64,000 nt of DNA from Ceratopteris richardii (taxonomy: Eukaryota; Streptophyta; Polypodiopsida; Polypodiales; Pteridaceae), in assembly GCA_020310875.1 (NCBI GenBank), contig CM035407.1, forward strand, positions 69,902,158 to 69,966,157. Reading direction: 5' to 3'. The notes beneath the pieces are model-generated. The model was not told where the DNA came from, made no database searches, and was given only the letters and a program-made list of their open reading frames with translations. This document shows, piece after piece, positions 10,690 to 24,099 of the stretch. A program made the translations under genes and the position numbers. Numbering within the stretch: the stretch's first letter is position 1; each line of letters opens with the position of its first letter.

Positions 10690-13600
10690 TACGGATGCGG
10701 AAATAGTTCCAAGACCCCTCGTCAAGTATGAAGGAGGAGTTTATATGGATAAGTTGGGTTAGATATATGTGGTGATTGAAAACCTAGATTAGATCAACAA
10801 CAGAGGGGAACTAGAAGGGCAAGGAACTCTAGAAAGACCTAACATCGGGAACACTATGACTACCCCACGGGGCAAGTCTGTAGTAACCCAAGTCTTGAGA
10901 TAGGATCTAATACCTCAAGATGATTACCTGGTGGATGTGTATTTGATCCATGGGTCAGATCTACTTTTACAAACCAATTCACCCACACAGGGAGAAGGGT
11001 TAAACCCAGTAACTATATATGAGTTGAATGATCCAGAGGATGCACCTAGAGTCACGTACCTAATCCAAAACCGAAGGAGATATTGGCCAATAGACAAAGT
11101 CGATAGGTCTCGACTAAAGTATATGGGGTTTCCTATATTCCCTCCTCGAGAACAGGCAACTACCTCGCAAAACCCTTTTGGATCCCATTAAGGAACGGAG
11201 AACACTATGTCAAGGCGAACTAGTCAATGTAGTATCCCCACCAAAACACATGTTCAATTCACTATTCCAGGAATGAATTCACACAAACAAACTAATCCAG
11301 GGATAGGAAATATGAATAGACCACCCATTAGGCCAAGGTCACAACCAGGTGTAGGACAAAAATGCAACCACTAAGACTGATAGTGCTTGTAGTAATTAAA
11401 CTGCCAGAGCCAACAAGAAGGTTGAGAACAATCCAAGTTGCCAAATGCATGAGAAATCATTATGATGGCACGGGAGATCCCTATGACCATATCATCGAAT
11501 TCAATCAAGTGTTGCGAGCGAAACAAGTAGATGAATTTTTTGTGCAATACGAATCCTTTGGGCTAACCCTCATGGGAATAGCCTTAACTTGGCTCCAACC
11601 CTTGGATCCAAACCGCTTTGGTAACATTGAGCAATTCTTCCACAAGTTTATTGGAGAATTCGCCAAGCAAGGGATTAAGCACAACTCATCATCATTGATT
11701 CATAGTTTCAAACAAACTCCAAATGAAACAGTAAAAACTAGAGCCCGAAGATTTAACCAATACATTGATAGATGTCCAGTAATGGAGAGGCCGTCTCAAC
11801 AAAAGATGATATCTCTATTTCTAGATGGATTGAATAATGGGACATTGAGAACCTTAGTCTAGGTGAAACAATTGCATACATTAAGTGAGTCTCTCCAAGA
11901 ATGCATCGACTTGGAAGATAACTTAGTGGATGATCTCAAAAGCACACAAAGCTCCACCAAGAGGACACTTGGAGCAACGCAACATGGAGCTCAAGTAATG
12001 TGGAGGAATTAGCATAATTGATAGCAAAAAAATGAGGAGTGCACGGATAGATGACCTATCAAAATCCCCCAATGAGAATGCCCATGTTGAGAAGATGCAC
12101 CATGTGTGGTGGAGATCATCCGTCCTAGACATGCAGAAGAGGAGGATTAGGATTACCACAACTCTACTCATACAATAGGCAACCACCTCAAGGACCCAAC
12201 CTATACTGTCATATTGAGCAAAAATATACCAACCACAATATCAAAAATTGCCCATTTAACAAGCAACCAAGGCCAGTAACTCAACCCCAATACAAGATTT
12301 ATGGATATCCTCCTAGGGAACAAGGCAAAGAGGTTCCTTAGTACAACCCTTACCCATGATCATAGGGAGTGCCTAGGCCATATGAACAAGGGGGCTATGG
12401 ACAACCACAACCTGTGTTAGGACAACAACCACCCCATCCATAGAATGTAGTGCTTGTCAAATACACTCAATTGGAGAAAAATTTGGAAAGAGCTATAGTA
12501 CCAGCTACACCTTTAGCTAGTGCAAAAATGACAAATCAAGGATATGAGAAGGCCCAAGGAGAATATTATCCTTATGATGCCAATCTGATAGAATATGACC
12601 AAGCCTATGCACAACAATATTATGGTTATGAAGGGTATGAAAATTCTTATGGATTAGAATATGCGAACCTAATGTATACCACACCTAAAGCACAAACCCC
12701 AATGAGACCGCCTACTAAACCACCTGCACCAAGATGACCATGCTATAGATGTGGTGGAGATCACTTCATAAGGGAATGTACTGTACCATATAACCCACCA
12801 CCCCCTAGGGCATGGGAAGGATATTGCAATGATTGTGGCAAGGGGCATCTATTTAGAGATTGCGTGAAAAACCCTAGTAAGGTTCATAACACTACCCAAA
12901 TTAATATAATAGAAGTTATTGAATCATCAGGAAGTGACAAAGAATACACAGTACCACTAAAAGCTATTACTCGAGCCCAAGCCAAAGGACAAGCCGTAAA
13001 AGAAATAGATTTTGAGCATGAAATGGATAAAAGTTTAGGACCTAAGATCCAGATAGTGGAGATTCAGAAGATCTAGGAGAAAATAGCAAAACAAGGAAGA
13101 GACAAAGGTGGAAAATTAGACGAGAAAAATTGAGGAGTAAATGGTTGAGGAAGAAAAGTGAAGAGAATGAGAAATCAGTAAAGGAAAGTAAGAAACCTCA
13201 AGAGCTAGAAGTGCAAGGAGACACTCATCAGACAATCCAAGCACTGAAGCTAGGTGAACCAGGATCAATTCTAGCAGACCCAATGCTAGGAGATTTAGAT
13301 ATGTGGTTAAAGGCTTATCGATCTAGAATCACGACTGGACCAAGCATAGAGCAACATGAGAAACTCTACCCACAAGGAGAGTTAGAGAAGGAGAGATTGG
13401 CTATATGCAAGAAACTCATAGAAATAGCTCAAACCACTCTGGAATGTACTACCTCAATCCTTCCAGAGATAAGGATACCTGAAAGCCAGTTCAACGAATG
13501 TCTAGAAGATAACAATCGAAAACCATTAAAGACACAACAAGAGGAGAGTAGTGAAAAATACAAGTAGAACAACGAGGAAGAAAAGATCTCACTGAATCCA

Positions 13601-13760
13601 GAACTAGAGGCCAATTGGCCACAAGACTTGTGGGCCAAGATTCAAGAGGAACGGTGGAAAAAGAATGAGAACTCTCCACCACCCTTTGAAGAGTTAGACA
13701 CTTGGGAAAATCAACCTATCCCAAACTTAAAAGAGATATATGAAGAAGCTTCCATTTAAG
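10690..13760 (+). pseudogene. Tat-A gag remnant
   Basis: Capsid/nucleocapsid protein of the element, broken by many stops and frameshifts. Open pieces are 10931-11191, 11362-11862, 12450-12737, 12864-13076 and 13130-13567. The 11362-11862 piece is the retrotransposon Gag core (HYDGTGDPYDHIIEF, HKFIGEFAKQGIKHNSSS), closely parallel to 51080-51510 in Tat-B. Three knuckles follow near 12095, 12741 (CYRCGGDHFIREC) and 12825 (CNDCGKGHLFRDC), all with three rather than four residues before His. The region 13570-13760 is recognisably gag tail, but with stops. Confidence 0.75.
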
Positions 13761-13807
13761 ACCAAAATAGGTAAGATTCGAACAACATTTCCACACTACC
13801 CAATTAT

Positions 13808-14491
13808 ATGGGAGAATATGAGAGAAAGTCAGTAGTATTCCATGCTCCTACGATCCGGGGCAAGGAGGAAAGGTCACAAGATAAGACATCCCACAACTTA
13901 TCTGAGCTCAAGAAAACTAAGATACAATGCTTATTGACAATAGAAGAATTACTACAAGCTAAACCACAATTATGGAAACAATTAGCCAAACATTTGAGAA
14001 TAGAAACTGGAGAACCCATGAATGAGAAGAAAGAATCTAAAGCGCTGTCAACCATTCAAATTCCAATCGATAAAGTTGGAGAATTTAGCGAGGGAAATGA
14101 AGGAAACACGTGTCTACCCATCACCTTTAACGGATATATGCCTAAAGCTATCTTAGACACCAGAGCTGGTGTAGGCATAACTACAAAAGGGATTTGGGAA
14201 AAATGGGGAAAACTAGCCCTATGACCAACACGCATGAAACTTCAACTGGCAGACGGTCACATGGAAAGACCATTAGGAATACTGGAAAGAATTAAGCTGA
14301 CCACCTATGGAGTAGAGTTTGAACATACTGTAGCTATATGTCAATTTGGAAAAGCCAATAATTATCAAATGATTTTAAGACGACCATTCATGAGACAACT
14401 CAAAGTAGTACAAGATTGGGGAAGAGATGCATTGTATTTACAACACCAAGGGCCAACTATGAAGATAAATTTACACACCTTTTTTGTATAG
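13808..14491 (+). pseudogene. Tat-A aspartic protease remnant
   Basis: Two frames, 13808-14224 and 14234-14491, together resemble a gypsy retropepsin in its canonical place between gag and RT. The active-site stretch reads AILDTRAGVGI, with Arg where the usual D-T/S-G-A motif has Gly. Downstream is the flap-side segment MILRRPFMRQLKVVQDWG, typical of plant gypsy proteases. A TGA separates the two frames. Not functional as it stands. Confidence 0.65.
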
Positions 14492-15121
14492 GGATGTACC
14501 CCCATTACAATGGAACCTATTCCATCAAGAAAAAGACGATTTGTCCATTCATAGCGCAAGACCTAGTGACCAATGATGGATGAATGAAGATGTTCAGTTA
14601 TGGATGTGCAAGGAGGCCAAAAGAGAAGAAAACAAAACCTAATTATGGCCAATAGGGCATCAAAGTTACTGACACATAGATGATCCAACGTACATGCCTC
14701 AAATCTTCCCTGAGGAAACATTTGAACCACACAGATGGATGGAAATATTCGCCACCCTAGACGTTGTGTAAATGAGGAAGTGCTAACCATGAATGACTGT
14801 GTGGATGAAGCAGGATATGATGTAAATCTTTACATGGTAATCCTTCAAGAAATGGAAGCAGGATAATTACTAGAGAAGGAATGGAAGGAGGAGTATGAAA
14901 GCATAGAGATGGAACCATAATTAAATTCAGAGGAACAATATTTAGAAGAGATTGAGGCAAACAATGAAAAGGAGACACCAAAGGTGTTTTTGGTAGAAGC
15001 AGTCCCAATGAGGCAGGACAACGAGGGAATACTGGATAAAGTAGAGTGACCACTAGATCTCTTTGAAGTTTTGAAACATTTCAAAAGATACGCAGTAGAG
15101 GAATGAAAGATAGCTATTCAA

Positions 15122-16097
15122 ATGCCCAAGAGAGAAGCCAAAGAAGGAGAGGCTTATGAAAACAAGGAACAAACCAAGAAAATTCTAGTAACCATGGAAG
15201 AAGAAGAGGAGAGATGCACGTACATTGGAAAAGATGTATCCCCAAAAGAAGAACAAGAACTGATAGAACTAATCAGGGAACACATGGATGTATTTGCATG
15301 GACCTACAAAGACCTCAAGGGAGTAGATCCATCCATTTGTTCCCATAGAATCCCAATGACACCTGAAGCAAAACCCTCAAAGCAATGACCATACTCATAT
15401 AATGATGTTTATTCAGTGAAGATTAAAGAAGAGATTGACAAGCTGTTAGCAACAGGATTCATTTATGAGACAGAGCACACAAAATGGGTATCACCTTTAG
15501 TAGTAGTACCCAAAAAGAATGGTAAGCTTAGAGTCTGCATCAATTTGAAAAAAGTGAACGCATCTACTATATGTGATAGCTATCCCACCTATTGCCAACC
15601 ATCTATTAGAAAGAGTTGTAGGCAAGGAAGTCTACAGCTTCTTGGATGGATTCTCGGGTTATAACCAGGTAGCCATTGTTATGGAAGATCAACATAAGAA
15701 ACATAAGACATCTTTCGCAACTGAATGGGGAGTATACACTTTTTGAGTGATGCCATTCAGACTCACCAATGTCCCTGCAACTTTCCAATGGCTGATGTGT
15801 CACGTCTTCAAGGAATTTTTGAGAAAAAGCATGGAAATATATGTTGATGATTTGTGCACCTATTCTAGTCAAAGAAGTGAACACAATCTAGAACTACAAA
15901 GAATATATTAAAAAATATTGACAATATCAAGTATGCTTAAACCTAGAAAAATGTGTCTTTTATGGTAAGGCAAGGAAAGATTTTGGGACATATTGTGTCA
16001 AATAATGGAATTTCCATGGATGAGGATAATATTAAAGTAATTTTAGACTTACCAAGTCCTAAAAATGTGAAGGAAGTACAAACTTTTATGGGTCATT
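15122..16097 (+). pseudogene. Tat-A reverse transcriptase remnant
   Basis: The frame at 15122-15388 carries the RT N-terminal lead-in (HMDVFAWTYKDLKGVDPSIC). The frame at 15416-15664 carries RT motif 1 (WVSPLVVVPKKNGKLRVCIN). Beyond 15664, out-of-frame stretches still read as the palm, with YVDDL-like coding near 15840-15853. The frame at 15953 gives GHIVSNNGISMDEDNIK and KEVQTFMGH, where Copia-1 interrupts at 16098. Multiple stops and shifts. Confidence 0.75.
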
Positions 16098-17119
16098 TGA
16101 TGGAGAGTGTTAATCTCCAAAAGAACAAGCTATCCTTGAAGTTAGAGCACCTCTATATCAAGAATAACTTAAAACCTTTACCAATTTAGAGGATCAATGC
16201 TCAATTACCAAAATCTTGAACAAACTGTGAAGAGAGTAACTACTCAGAAAGTCTGTTGCACATAACTCACTCATTGATTGATCAAATGTGTAAAGGCTTT
16301 TATAAAACTTTGCAGAAGGTGTTGCGTATAGATTATTCACCTTCTCCAAGTTAAATCATTCCAAAAGATTAAGTATATCTTGAGAAATGAATCAAATAGT
16401 TCACCTATGTCTAAAACTATTCTTCTGTGAAGTCGATTCTAACACCTGCAACTTCTAACACATGGTTCTCCCAAAGTAGAACCCGCTTAAGCAGATGCTT
16501 TTAGCCATAGATGGCTTACATTCCAACTTAAATTTTGAATCCTCATTTGTGCGAAACTTTACACTATGCACTGAGAATTAATCAGTTCTTTAACCATCGA
16601 GATTGCGCCTGTTTCAGAAGACACTCAACACTTTATCACATACAAATGTTCCTACACATAATTCTCTCAGCCTGTTTACAATTAAGCTGTCAAACTTTAA
16701 CCATAGACTCATTAACTATGGAATTAGACACCTATGAAAGGATTCTTGAAATGATCAAGAACAGAAGGAGAACTCAAAGAAATATCGGGTGCAACTTTTC
16801 TTCTATTACAAAAAATTTTACATCAATTGATGAGAGATATCTTCCTCACTTCTAAAGTGTCTAATGACTTCTAATTCTTGTAAACTCTTGCCCTCTCATT
16901 TTTGCCCCAACTTTTTACTTGTATATATAGGCATATATGTACAAGCTCATGACCATACAAAAGGTATAAGTGAGCTATCTCTAAATTAATGTACATATGT
17001 ATACAAGTCTTCATCTTCTGAACATGTACTTTCTTCATGCTGCATAAATTGATCTTTTCTTCAATCCTTGACTTCAATACTTCATCAAAAATTCAATCGT
17101 TTATTGTCTTGCACCAACA
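16098..17119 (-). repeat. Copia-1 3' LTR
   Basis: In element sense it begins TGTTGGTGCAAGACAA and ends ACTCTCCATCA. It carries a TATATATA-type box (plus strand around 16920-16930). It matches 21326-22335 with scattered substitutions and small indels. Confidence 0.9.
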
Positions 17120-17131
17120 GCTCCCCCTCAA
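17120..17131 (-). promoter_or_regulatory. Copia-1 polypurine tract
   Basis: Minus-strand TTGAGGGGGAGC directly abuts the 3' LTR, the position where plus-strand synthesis is primed. Confidence 0.8.
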
Positions 17132-18483
17132 TCATCAATTGAGGTTTTCTCTATCTTCTTTATACTTGCCATGTCTTTGAATCTTTGTAGCTTTGGTCCA
17201 TCCAAGCTTTTTGTTAACGTATCAGCTATTTGATCTTTTGTTGAAGTATGTATGACTTCAATCTCCTTATCCATCACCTTCTCTCTTAGAAAGTGATACT
17301 GAATCTCAATGTGTTTAGTCCTGGCATGAAAAACAGTGTTAGCAACTAGATATAATGAACTCATGTTATCTCCATGAATAGTGGGTGTACTCTGAATGAT
17401 GTCAAAACTCTTCATAAGAGTCTTTAGCCATATGACTTCCTTTGCAGCTTCAACCCTACGTTTATACTCTACTTTTGTAGATGATAAAGCAACTGTATGT
17501 TGCTTTTTAGAACAGTAAGAGATTAGCTTATCTCCCACATAACACAAGTATCCATATGTTGATCTCCTATCATCAGGATTACCTGCCCAATGTGTATCAC
17601 TATATATCTTGATGTTTGTATCTGATGTAAAACCATAACACAAACCTTCTTTGAGTGTACCCTTAATGTACCTCAACACCCTTTGTCCTACAACCCAATG
17701 TTCTTTCCTAGGGCAGTGCATGAATTGAGACAACACTCCAACTACATATGACGAATAAGGTCTAGTTAATGTAGCATAGATAAGACTACCAACCAGACTT
17801 TGATACATCTTCATATACTTGGATTCTTCTCCTCCATATCTGCTTAATTTGTCATTCACTTCCATTGGAGTAGGTGCTACCCCACAATCTTCCATTTTAA
17901 ATTTGATCAATAAATTCTTTAAATATCTTTCTTGAGTTACATACACTCCATGTTGAGTGTATGAGATCTCCATGCCCAAGAAATATGACAAATCTCCCAA
18001 GTCACTAATCTTGAAATCTTTCTCCATTTGCTTCTTTAGGCTTTGTATGCCCTTCTCATCTGTACATGTAAGGATTATATCATCAACATATATGCACATG
18101 TAAATGAACCCATCATCACTTGCTTTGAAAAGCAAGCTACTATCTACTTTAGATACTTGAAAACCAATTTCCTTCAAGAAGTTCACAAGTCTATAATTCC
18201 ATGCCCTTGGGGCTTGTTTCAAACCATACCAAGCTCTCTTGAGCTTACATACAGGATTTGGATATTTCTCTTTGAATCCTTGTGGTTGCTCCATGAAAAC
18301 ATCATCTAAAATATAACCATTAAGAAAAGCATTCTTCACATCTAATTGACATAGTTTCCAACCTTTACATGCAACAATGGCTATGAGTGTGGGTGTCATC
18401 TTTGCCACACGACTATAGGTCTCATCATAATCAATACCATATGTCTGAGCAAACCCTTTCACAACAAAAATCACATGTCTCAT
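17128..18483 (-). pseudogene. Copia-1 reverse transcriptase and RNase H
   Basis: A 451-residue clean frame covers most of the copia RT and all of RNase H. Seen are FAQTYGIDYDETYSRVAKM, QLDVKNAFLNG, YGLKQAPRAW, the catalytic box IYVDDIIL, and the RNase H region with YSDTHWAGNPDDRRST and VALSSTKVEY (the usual AEAEY Glu is Val-Glu here). It ends with the usual TKHIEIQYHFLREKV segment. The N-terminal RT portion lies out of frame upstream, about 18484-18680. Shares the lineage's usual length for this block, but the polyprotein is broken on both sides. Confidence 0.85.
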
Positions 18484-18679
18484 TCTCCATCAATGCATCA
18501 TACTCTTCTTGCATAGCTTTCTCCCATTTTTCCTTACCTTTTGCCTCTTCATATGTAGAAGGATCTTCATCTGCTCTTACCATATAAGCATAACCTTTAG
18601 TAGCAAAAAAAAAAGTGTCATAGCTATACCTTGTAGGTTTCCATTTGTGTCTTGATGATCTTCTAAGTTCTCCACTTCT

Positions 18680-19540
18680 TTAAGTTTCTGGTTCATCACA
18701 TTCTAGATCAAACCTTGGTACTTCTTCAACTTCAACCTGTACTTTATTATTCTCTTCTTCATCAAATATTTGAACCTTTGATTTACCTTTTTTCTGATCC
18801 ACAACTTCTTCATCACCTACATCAATTTTGATTGTAACTGCATACCAAGTACCTTGCTCATCAAATGTAACATCCTTTGATACAAGAAATTGTTTTGTGG
18901 ATGGACTCCACAACCGATAACCCATCTGCTTGTCATCATAGCCAATGAACACATACTTCTCTGCTTTAGGTTCCAATTTGTGCCTCAATTGAGATGGCAG
19001 ATATGCATATGCCAAACATCCAAATACTTTGCAATCATCTAGGGTAGGTCTCTTACCCCACCAAGCCTCATATGGTGTCATACCTTGGAAAGCTTTACAT
19101 GGTAATCTATTGACCAAATATGTAGCTGTATTTACAGCCTCAGGCCACAAATAATTTGGGCAATTTTTCTCCTTCATCATGGATTTTGCAAACTCAACAA
19201 GAGTTCTATTCCTCCTCTCTGCTACACCATTTTGTTGAGGAGAGTACCTGCAAGCAACTTCCCTTTTTATACCTGCATTCCATAAGTAATCACTAAACTC
19301 ATTAGAGAAATACTCTCCCCTTCCATCTGATCTTAGTCTCTTCAACTTTTGACCTGTGATTCTTTCTGCATACACACGATAATGTTTAAATGTATTGAAT
19401 ACCTCTGACTTATCTTTGATCACATAGATAGTGATCTACCTGGTAGCATCATCAACATAAATCACATAATATCTTGAACCATTGATACATAAATCTTTTG
19501 ATGGCCCCCACACATATGTGTGTACCAACTCAAGCTTCTT
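18680..19540 (-). pseudogene. Copia-1 integrase
   Basis: The open part (18680-19423) starts within the integrase core. It shows RSDGRGEYFSNEF (second catalytic Asp) and SPQQNGVAERRNRTLVE (catalytic Glu), then the conserved copia region HKLEPKAEKYVFIGYDDKQMGYRLW. The first catalytic Asp region lies in 19424-19540, which contains stops. An acidic linker follows, leading to RT. Confidence 0.8.
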
Positions 19541-20002
19541 TCAATACATAAATCCATGCTTAGAATATGATTGCTTATGAGCCTTACCTAATCGGCATGC
19601 CTCACATCTGTATGTCATATGTTGGACTACAACATTAGGCAATCCAAGCACTGAACCATTGTTAACCATATCCTTAATACCTCTTTCATTGAAATGTCCA
19701 AGCCTTTTATGCCAAAGATCTAACTCAGAGATCTTATCTCCTCCATAAGTAAACAAGGCATGACCAACATTACCTTGAATCTTCAATGTGAAGAGTCTTC
19801 CTTCTTTCTTCGCTGAAACAATTTGTTTATACCCATTGCTAGGGTCTTCCACAAAAACTCCATCATTAGTGAACCTTACTTCATAACCTTTTTCAACAAT
19901 TTGCCCTACAGTTATCAGATTCTTTGGAATTGTTGGAACATATAAGACCTTACTCAGAAGAGTACTTCCATCCTTGGCCTTCACTGATCCAATTGACTTC
20001 AC
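19541..20002 (-). pseudogene. Copia-1 protease C-part and GAG-pre-integrase
   Basis: Shows VLYVPTIPKNLITVGQIVEKG (the segment after the protease active site in copia polyproteins) and ELDLWHKRLGHFNERG...CEACRLGKAHK, the His/Cys zinc-binding pre-integrase motif. It overlaps the gag frame by a few bases in another frame. Confidence 0.8.
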
Positions 20003-20718
20003 ATTATGCTTTGTATTTCACTTGTTTGAACTACATGATTAGTTACCTTATTCTCCGAATCAATCATCAAGGCTATGTTGCCACTCAAGTGATTGCTACA
20101 CCCTGTACACCCTAAGTCAATGTAGAAGACTCTTTGGTCTTCACTTTGCCTTTCACAAGTTGCATTCATAATCAAGGTTGAATCTTCCTTTTGATCTGAA
20201 ACATAATTGTAGTACGTATTGTTGTAGGATTGGATTTGGAATCCTCTACCTGCATTTCTTCCAAAGTAACCTCTACTACCTCTACCTCTAAAATTACCTC
20301 TTTGATTTCTGCCACCTCTTCCTCTTGAATTAAAGTTCTGATTATTATGCCAACAATCATGAGCTGAGTGATTTGTCTTACCACAAATCCAACAAGCTTT
20401 GGCTCCATATTTATTGCTTCTGCCTCTTCCTCTACCTTTGCCACCTCCTCTTCCTCTTAGGAAGTTAGCTTGGCTAGTTGTGCATTCATCTTCATTTGCT
20501 TGTTGCTTCCCTTTGCTATTCTTCTTCTTATCCTTTGAATACATTGCTTGACTTGCACTCTTATCACTTTCACCTTTGACATCCTGCTCAAAGGTTAGCA
20601 TGTGTTCTAGCAACTGATTTAAATCAGGAGTAAAATGATCTAGTGACAATTCAGTAGACAAAATGAATGGCTTCCATTTCTCATCACCTCTCAAGCCTGT
20701 GAGGATTTGCCTTACCAA
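19999..20718 (-). pseudogene. Copia-1 gag C-terminus and protease active site
   Basis: The frame contains the end of the UBN2-type Gag, a long Arg/Gly-rich stretch (GRGGGKGRGRGR and similar), the knuckle CWICGKTNHSAHDC and then FYIDLGCTGCSNHLSG. The last is the copia protease active-site region with DLG in place of DTG/DSG, so activity is doubtful. The Gag N-terminus (20719-21300) is degraded by stops. Confidence 0.8.
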
Positions 20719-21312
20719 TTTATCCTCCTCAATATCTTCATCAACTGCTCTTAATGCATCTGCAATGTCCTCATTCTTGTTACATAATCAGAGATGGATT
20801 AGGAAGCCTTCTTCTTGAATGTGGTAAACTCTGCCCACAAAGATGCCTTCCTTGACTTTGTAGTGTTTTGGAAGTAGTCATTGACTCCCATGTAGATAAT
20901 GCTCCTTGCTTGAGCATCTCTCTTCATCCAATTCTTTAATTTTCTGATAGTTCATCTCTAGTTGGAACACTAGGATCTCTAAATTGTGGCTTTTCTTCTT
21001 CACCTATAATTTAAACTATCAAATCTTTGCTCATAAGATGAGCTTTGACCATGTTGTATAGTTTTCTCCATCCAATTTCTCTATCTGAAGAGAATCTCCC
21101 ATCCTTTCTTCACCTGTGGATTAAATTCTTCAACCTTTATGAGGAATAAGTGTACCTTTAATTCGAATGAAGTTCCTTTTGATCTTCTTAATAGCTTCAG
21201 ATCTCCTTCTCAGGTTTTCACTTCAAACTTTCACCTTTTGAACCTTCAAGTGTTGCTTTTTGTTTGTCTGCAATAGTCGGGGGTCCTCCTTTCCTCAATT
21301 TTGATGCTTCCT

Positions 21313-21324
21313 GCTCTAATACCA
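21313..21324 (-). promoter_or_regulatory. Copia-1 primer-binding site (tRNA-iMet)
   Basis: Minus-strand TGGTATTAGAGC lies one base inside the 5' LTR and differs by one base from the TGGTATCAGAGC complement of plant initiator tRNA-Met. Confidence 0.8.
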
Positions 21325-21325
21325 C

Positions 21326-22335
21326 TGATGGAGAGTGTTAATCTCCAAAAGAACAAGCTATCCTTGAGGTTAGAGCACCTCTATATCAATAATAAATTAA
21401 AACCTTTACCAATTTAGAGGATCAATACTCAATTACCAAAATCTTGAACAAACTGTGAAGAGAGTAACTACTCAGAAAGTGTGCTGCACATAACTCACTC
21501 ATTGACTGATCAAATGTGTAAAGTTTTTTATAAACCTTTGTAGAACATGTCGTCTATAGATTTTGCACCTTCTCCAAGTTAAAACATTCCAAAAGATAAA
21601 GTATATCTTGAAAAATGAATCAAACAGTTCACCTATGTCTGAAACTGTTCTTTTGTAAAGTCGATTCTGACACCTGTAACTTCTAACACATGGTTCTCCC
21701 AAACTAGAACCCATTTAAGAAAATGCTTTTAGCCATATATGGTTTTACCTTCCAAATTAAATTTTGACTCCTCATTTGTGCAAAACTTTACATTATGCAC
21801 TGAGAACTGATCAGTTCTTTGACCACTGAGATTGCACATGTTTTAGAAGACACTCAAGACTTTCTCCCATACAAATGTTACCACACATAATTCTCTCAGC
21901 CTGTTTACAATTAGGCTCTCAAAATTTAACCATAGACTCATTAACTAAGGAGCTAGACACCTCTGAAAGGATTCTTGAAATGATCAAGCACTGAAGGAGA
22001 ACTCAAAGAAATATCCAATGCAACTTTTCTTCTATTCCAGAAAATTTTACATTAGTTGATGAGAGATATCTTCCTCACTTCTAACGTGTCTAATGACTTC
22101 TAATTCTTCTAATCTCTTGCTCTCTCATTTTTGCCCCGAATTTTTACTTGTATATATAGGCATATATGTACAAGCTCATGACCATACAAAAGGTATAAGT
22201 GAGCTATCTCTAAATTAATGTACATATGTATACAAATCTTCATCTTCTGAACATGTAATTTCTTCATGCTTCATAAATTGATCTTTTCTTCGATCCTTCA
22301 TCAAAACTTCAGTTGTTGATTGTCTTGCACCAACA
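21326..22335 (-). repeat. Copia-1 5' LTR
   Basis: Direct repeat of 16098-17119, followed by the TCATT target duplication at 22336-22340. Several of the differences are single-base transitions. Confidence 0.9.
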
Positions 22336-23271
22336 TCATTGTGGATATTATCCTTGATTTATCCACATGTATGCTATACTTGTGAAACCTTTGTATGGGT
22401 TACTAACTCAATTCACTTAGATGGAGGAATGTGAAAAGGCATTTAATGAATTGAAATGACAACTAAGTTTAGCACTTATCTTGAAGGTACCCAATTGGAA
22501 AAAACCATTCCATAGCCATGTGGATGCATCAAAGTTTGCAATAGTATGCATCCTAGCTCAACCTACAGAGGAAGGAAAATTAAATCATCCAATCACATAT
22601 GCCAGTAGACAATTGGGCAGAGAGAAACTAAACCACTATGAAAAGAGAAGGCCTAGGAATGGTATATGTAGTCAAAAAATTCTGACATTACCTCCTAGCC
22701 AAAAAATTCAAGCTCTTTATCGACCATCAAACATTATTATATCTAGTCAATAAGCCTTGTAATATAGGAAGGCTAGTGAGATGGTTCCTATTGTTGATGG
22801 ATTGGTTTTGAAGTAATAGTCAAAAAAGGAAATACTCATGTAAGAGTGGATCATCTATCTCGAATGACCCATGGAGAACCACCAAATGGAGTGGATGATG
22901 ATTTATCGGATATGTACTTATTCAATTTAGAAGTGTGTCCAAAACGGGCAATAAAGTTAATACCAATCCTCATGCATGGATCACACCATAGGATCAATCG
23001 AGATACCAGGAAATATTCTTTGCAATCACGTAATTTACATATTGTAGTAGGTATTTTGTACTATAAGGAACCAAATGGCATATTATTGAGATGTGTCGAA
23101 GAATCCAAACAAAAGAACTTAATGTGAATCGATGGAAAATTCACAAGAGAGTTCATGGAACAATAAGAGAATTGAAAAGATTGGGAGTATACTGGCCAGA
23201 CATGCCAAAGGATGTACATGAACACATTTTCAACTACCAAGAATGCTAGGAAAATACCTAGAGGACCATGC
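22336..23271 (+). pseudogene. Tat-A RNase H and first integrase zinc domain
   Basis: Continues Tat-A pol after Copia-1: CGYYP, then HVDASKFAIVCILAQP (RNase H first Asp) and TYASRQLGREKLNHYEKRR. The frame at 22846 gives DHLSRMTHGEPPNGVDDDLSD. After a frameshift, 23090-23250 encodes an H2C2-like stretch with RELKRLGVYWPDMPKDV and NYQEC, where one zinc-binding Cys has become Tyr. Copia-2 interrupts right after it. Colinear with 53360-54310 in Tat-B. Confidence 0.75.
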
Positions 23272-23651
23272 TGTTGAGATATCAAGCTCAACATGTGATG
23301 ATTGAGGATGACATGTACCAGTTTTTCGTTTCTCTGATAGGTATGGTGGTCACACCGGTATATGTCAGGGATACTTCATTGAGCTTTATTAGATTTATCC
23401 ACCGAGAGTGATGGCACATTTGTTCCTTGCAGGCTCACTCATTCGGAGACATTAGGTTTTTCATTATGTACTGATCTTTATATATTGCACTTGTTGTATT
23501 CTTGTTTTTAGGTCATTCTTATACATTCCTTTTTATGTAATAGAAGAAAAAGAAGAAGATCATTCTTCCTTGCCTCAATCTCTGTGTGTGCTTCTCCTTG
23601 AGAGTGAGAGTAAGTGTGTGAGCTCTCTTCCTTATCTCCTTCCTTGTGACA
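23272..23651 (+). repeat. Copia-2 5' LTR
   Basis: Begins TGTTGAGATATCAAGCTC and ends CCTTGTGACA. It contains a short GAA/AAA run (about six triplets) near 23545-23560. Confidence 0.9.
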
Positions 23652-23663
23652 TTGTATCAGAGC
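23652..23663 (+). promoter_or_regulatory. Copia-2 primer-binding site (tRNA-iMet-like)
   Basis: TTGTATCAGAGC directly follows the LTR and differs at one base from the canonical initiator tRNA-Met complement. Confidence 0.8.
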
Positions 23664-24099
23664 CAGCATGGCTGTAGAGAACTCGTGGAGAAGGCGACGA
23701 TGAAGAGTATGCAGCAAGGCGTGGAGAAAACACGATTCACAAATGACCTCCATTTGCTACAAAAATTGATGTGAAGGTAGAAGACCTCAAAATATTTTTG
23801 AGAGTTGTCCTTTAGGGTCACACATTTTTGTCAGATCAAAGTTTTGGAGCCATCTCAACCTCCATTTCGAGCTCGCAAGGTGGGGCCCACAAAAAAACCA
23901 GGTCAGTTTCAGTAATTCTAACTTGCGTTGTGTTCAACAACACTCATATATTCCAGATCTAGAACTTCAAGAGATTTTGTGTACTATTGATACATGAAAA
24001 CTGTGTTCTTCTGAGATCAAACTGTCATGTCATAGTGTGACAATGTTCAAGCAGAAGTGCTGCTTGTAGTGTTTTGCAATGTTGTGAATTGCTGCAAAA

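Larger units (their letters stand above)
16098..22335 (-). mobile_element. Copia-1: Ty1/copia element inserted in Tat-A pol
   Basis: A 6.2-kb copia element on the minus strand with LTRs of 1022 and 1010 bp (TG...CA ends), a 5-bp target duplication TCATT (16093-16097 and 22336-22340), a tRNA-iMet-type primer site and a polypurine tract. Removing the element and one TSD rejoins Tat-A exactly inside the gypsy motif F-M-G-H/C-G-Y-Y. Gene order in its own sense is gag, protease, integrase, RT, RNase H. LTR copies differ by a few percent. Confidence 0.92.
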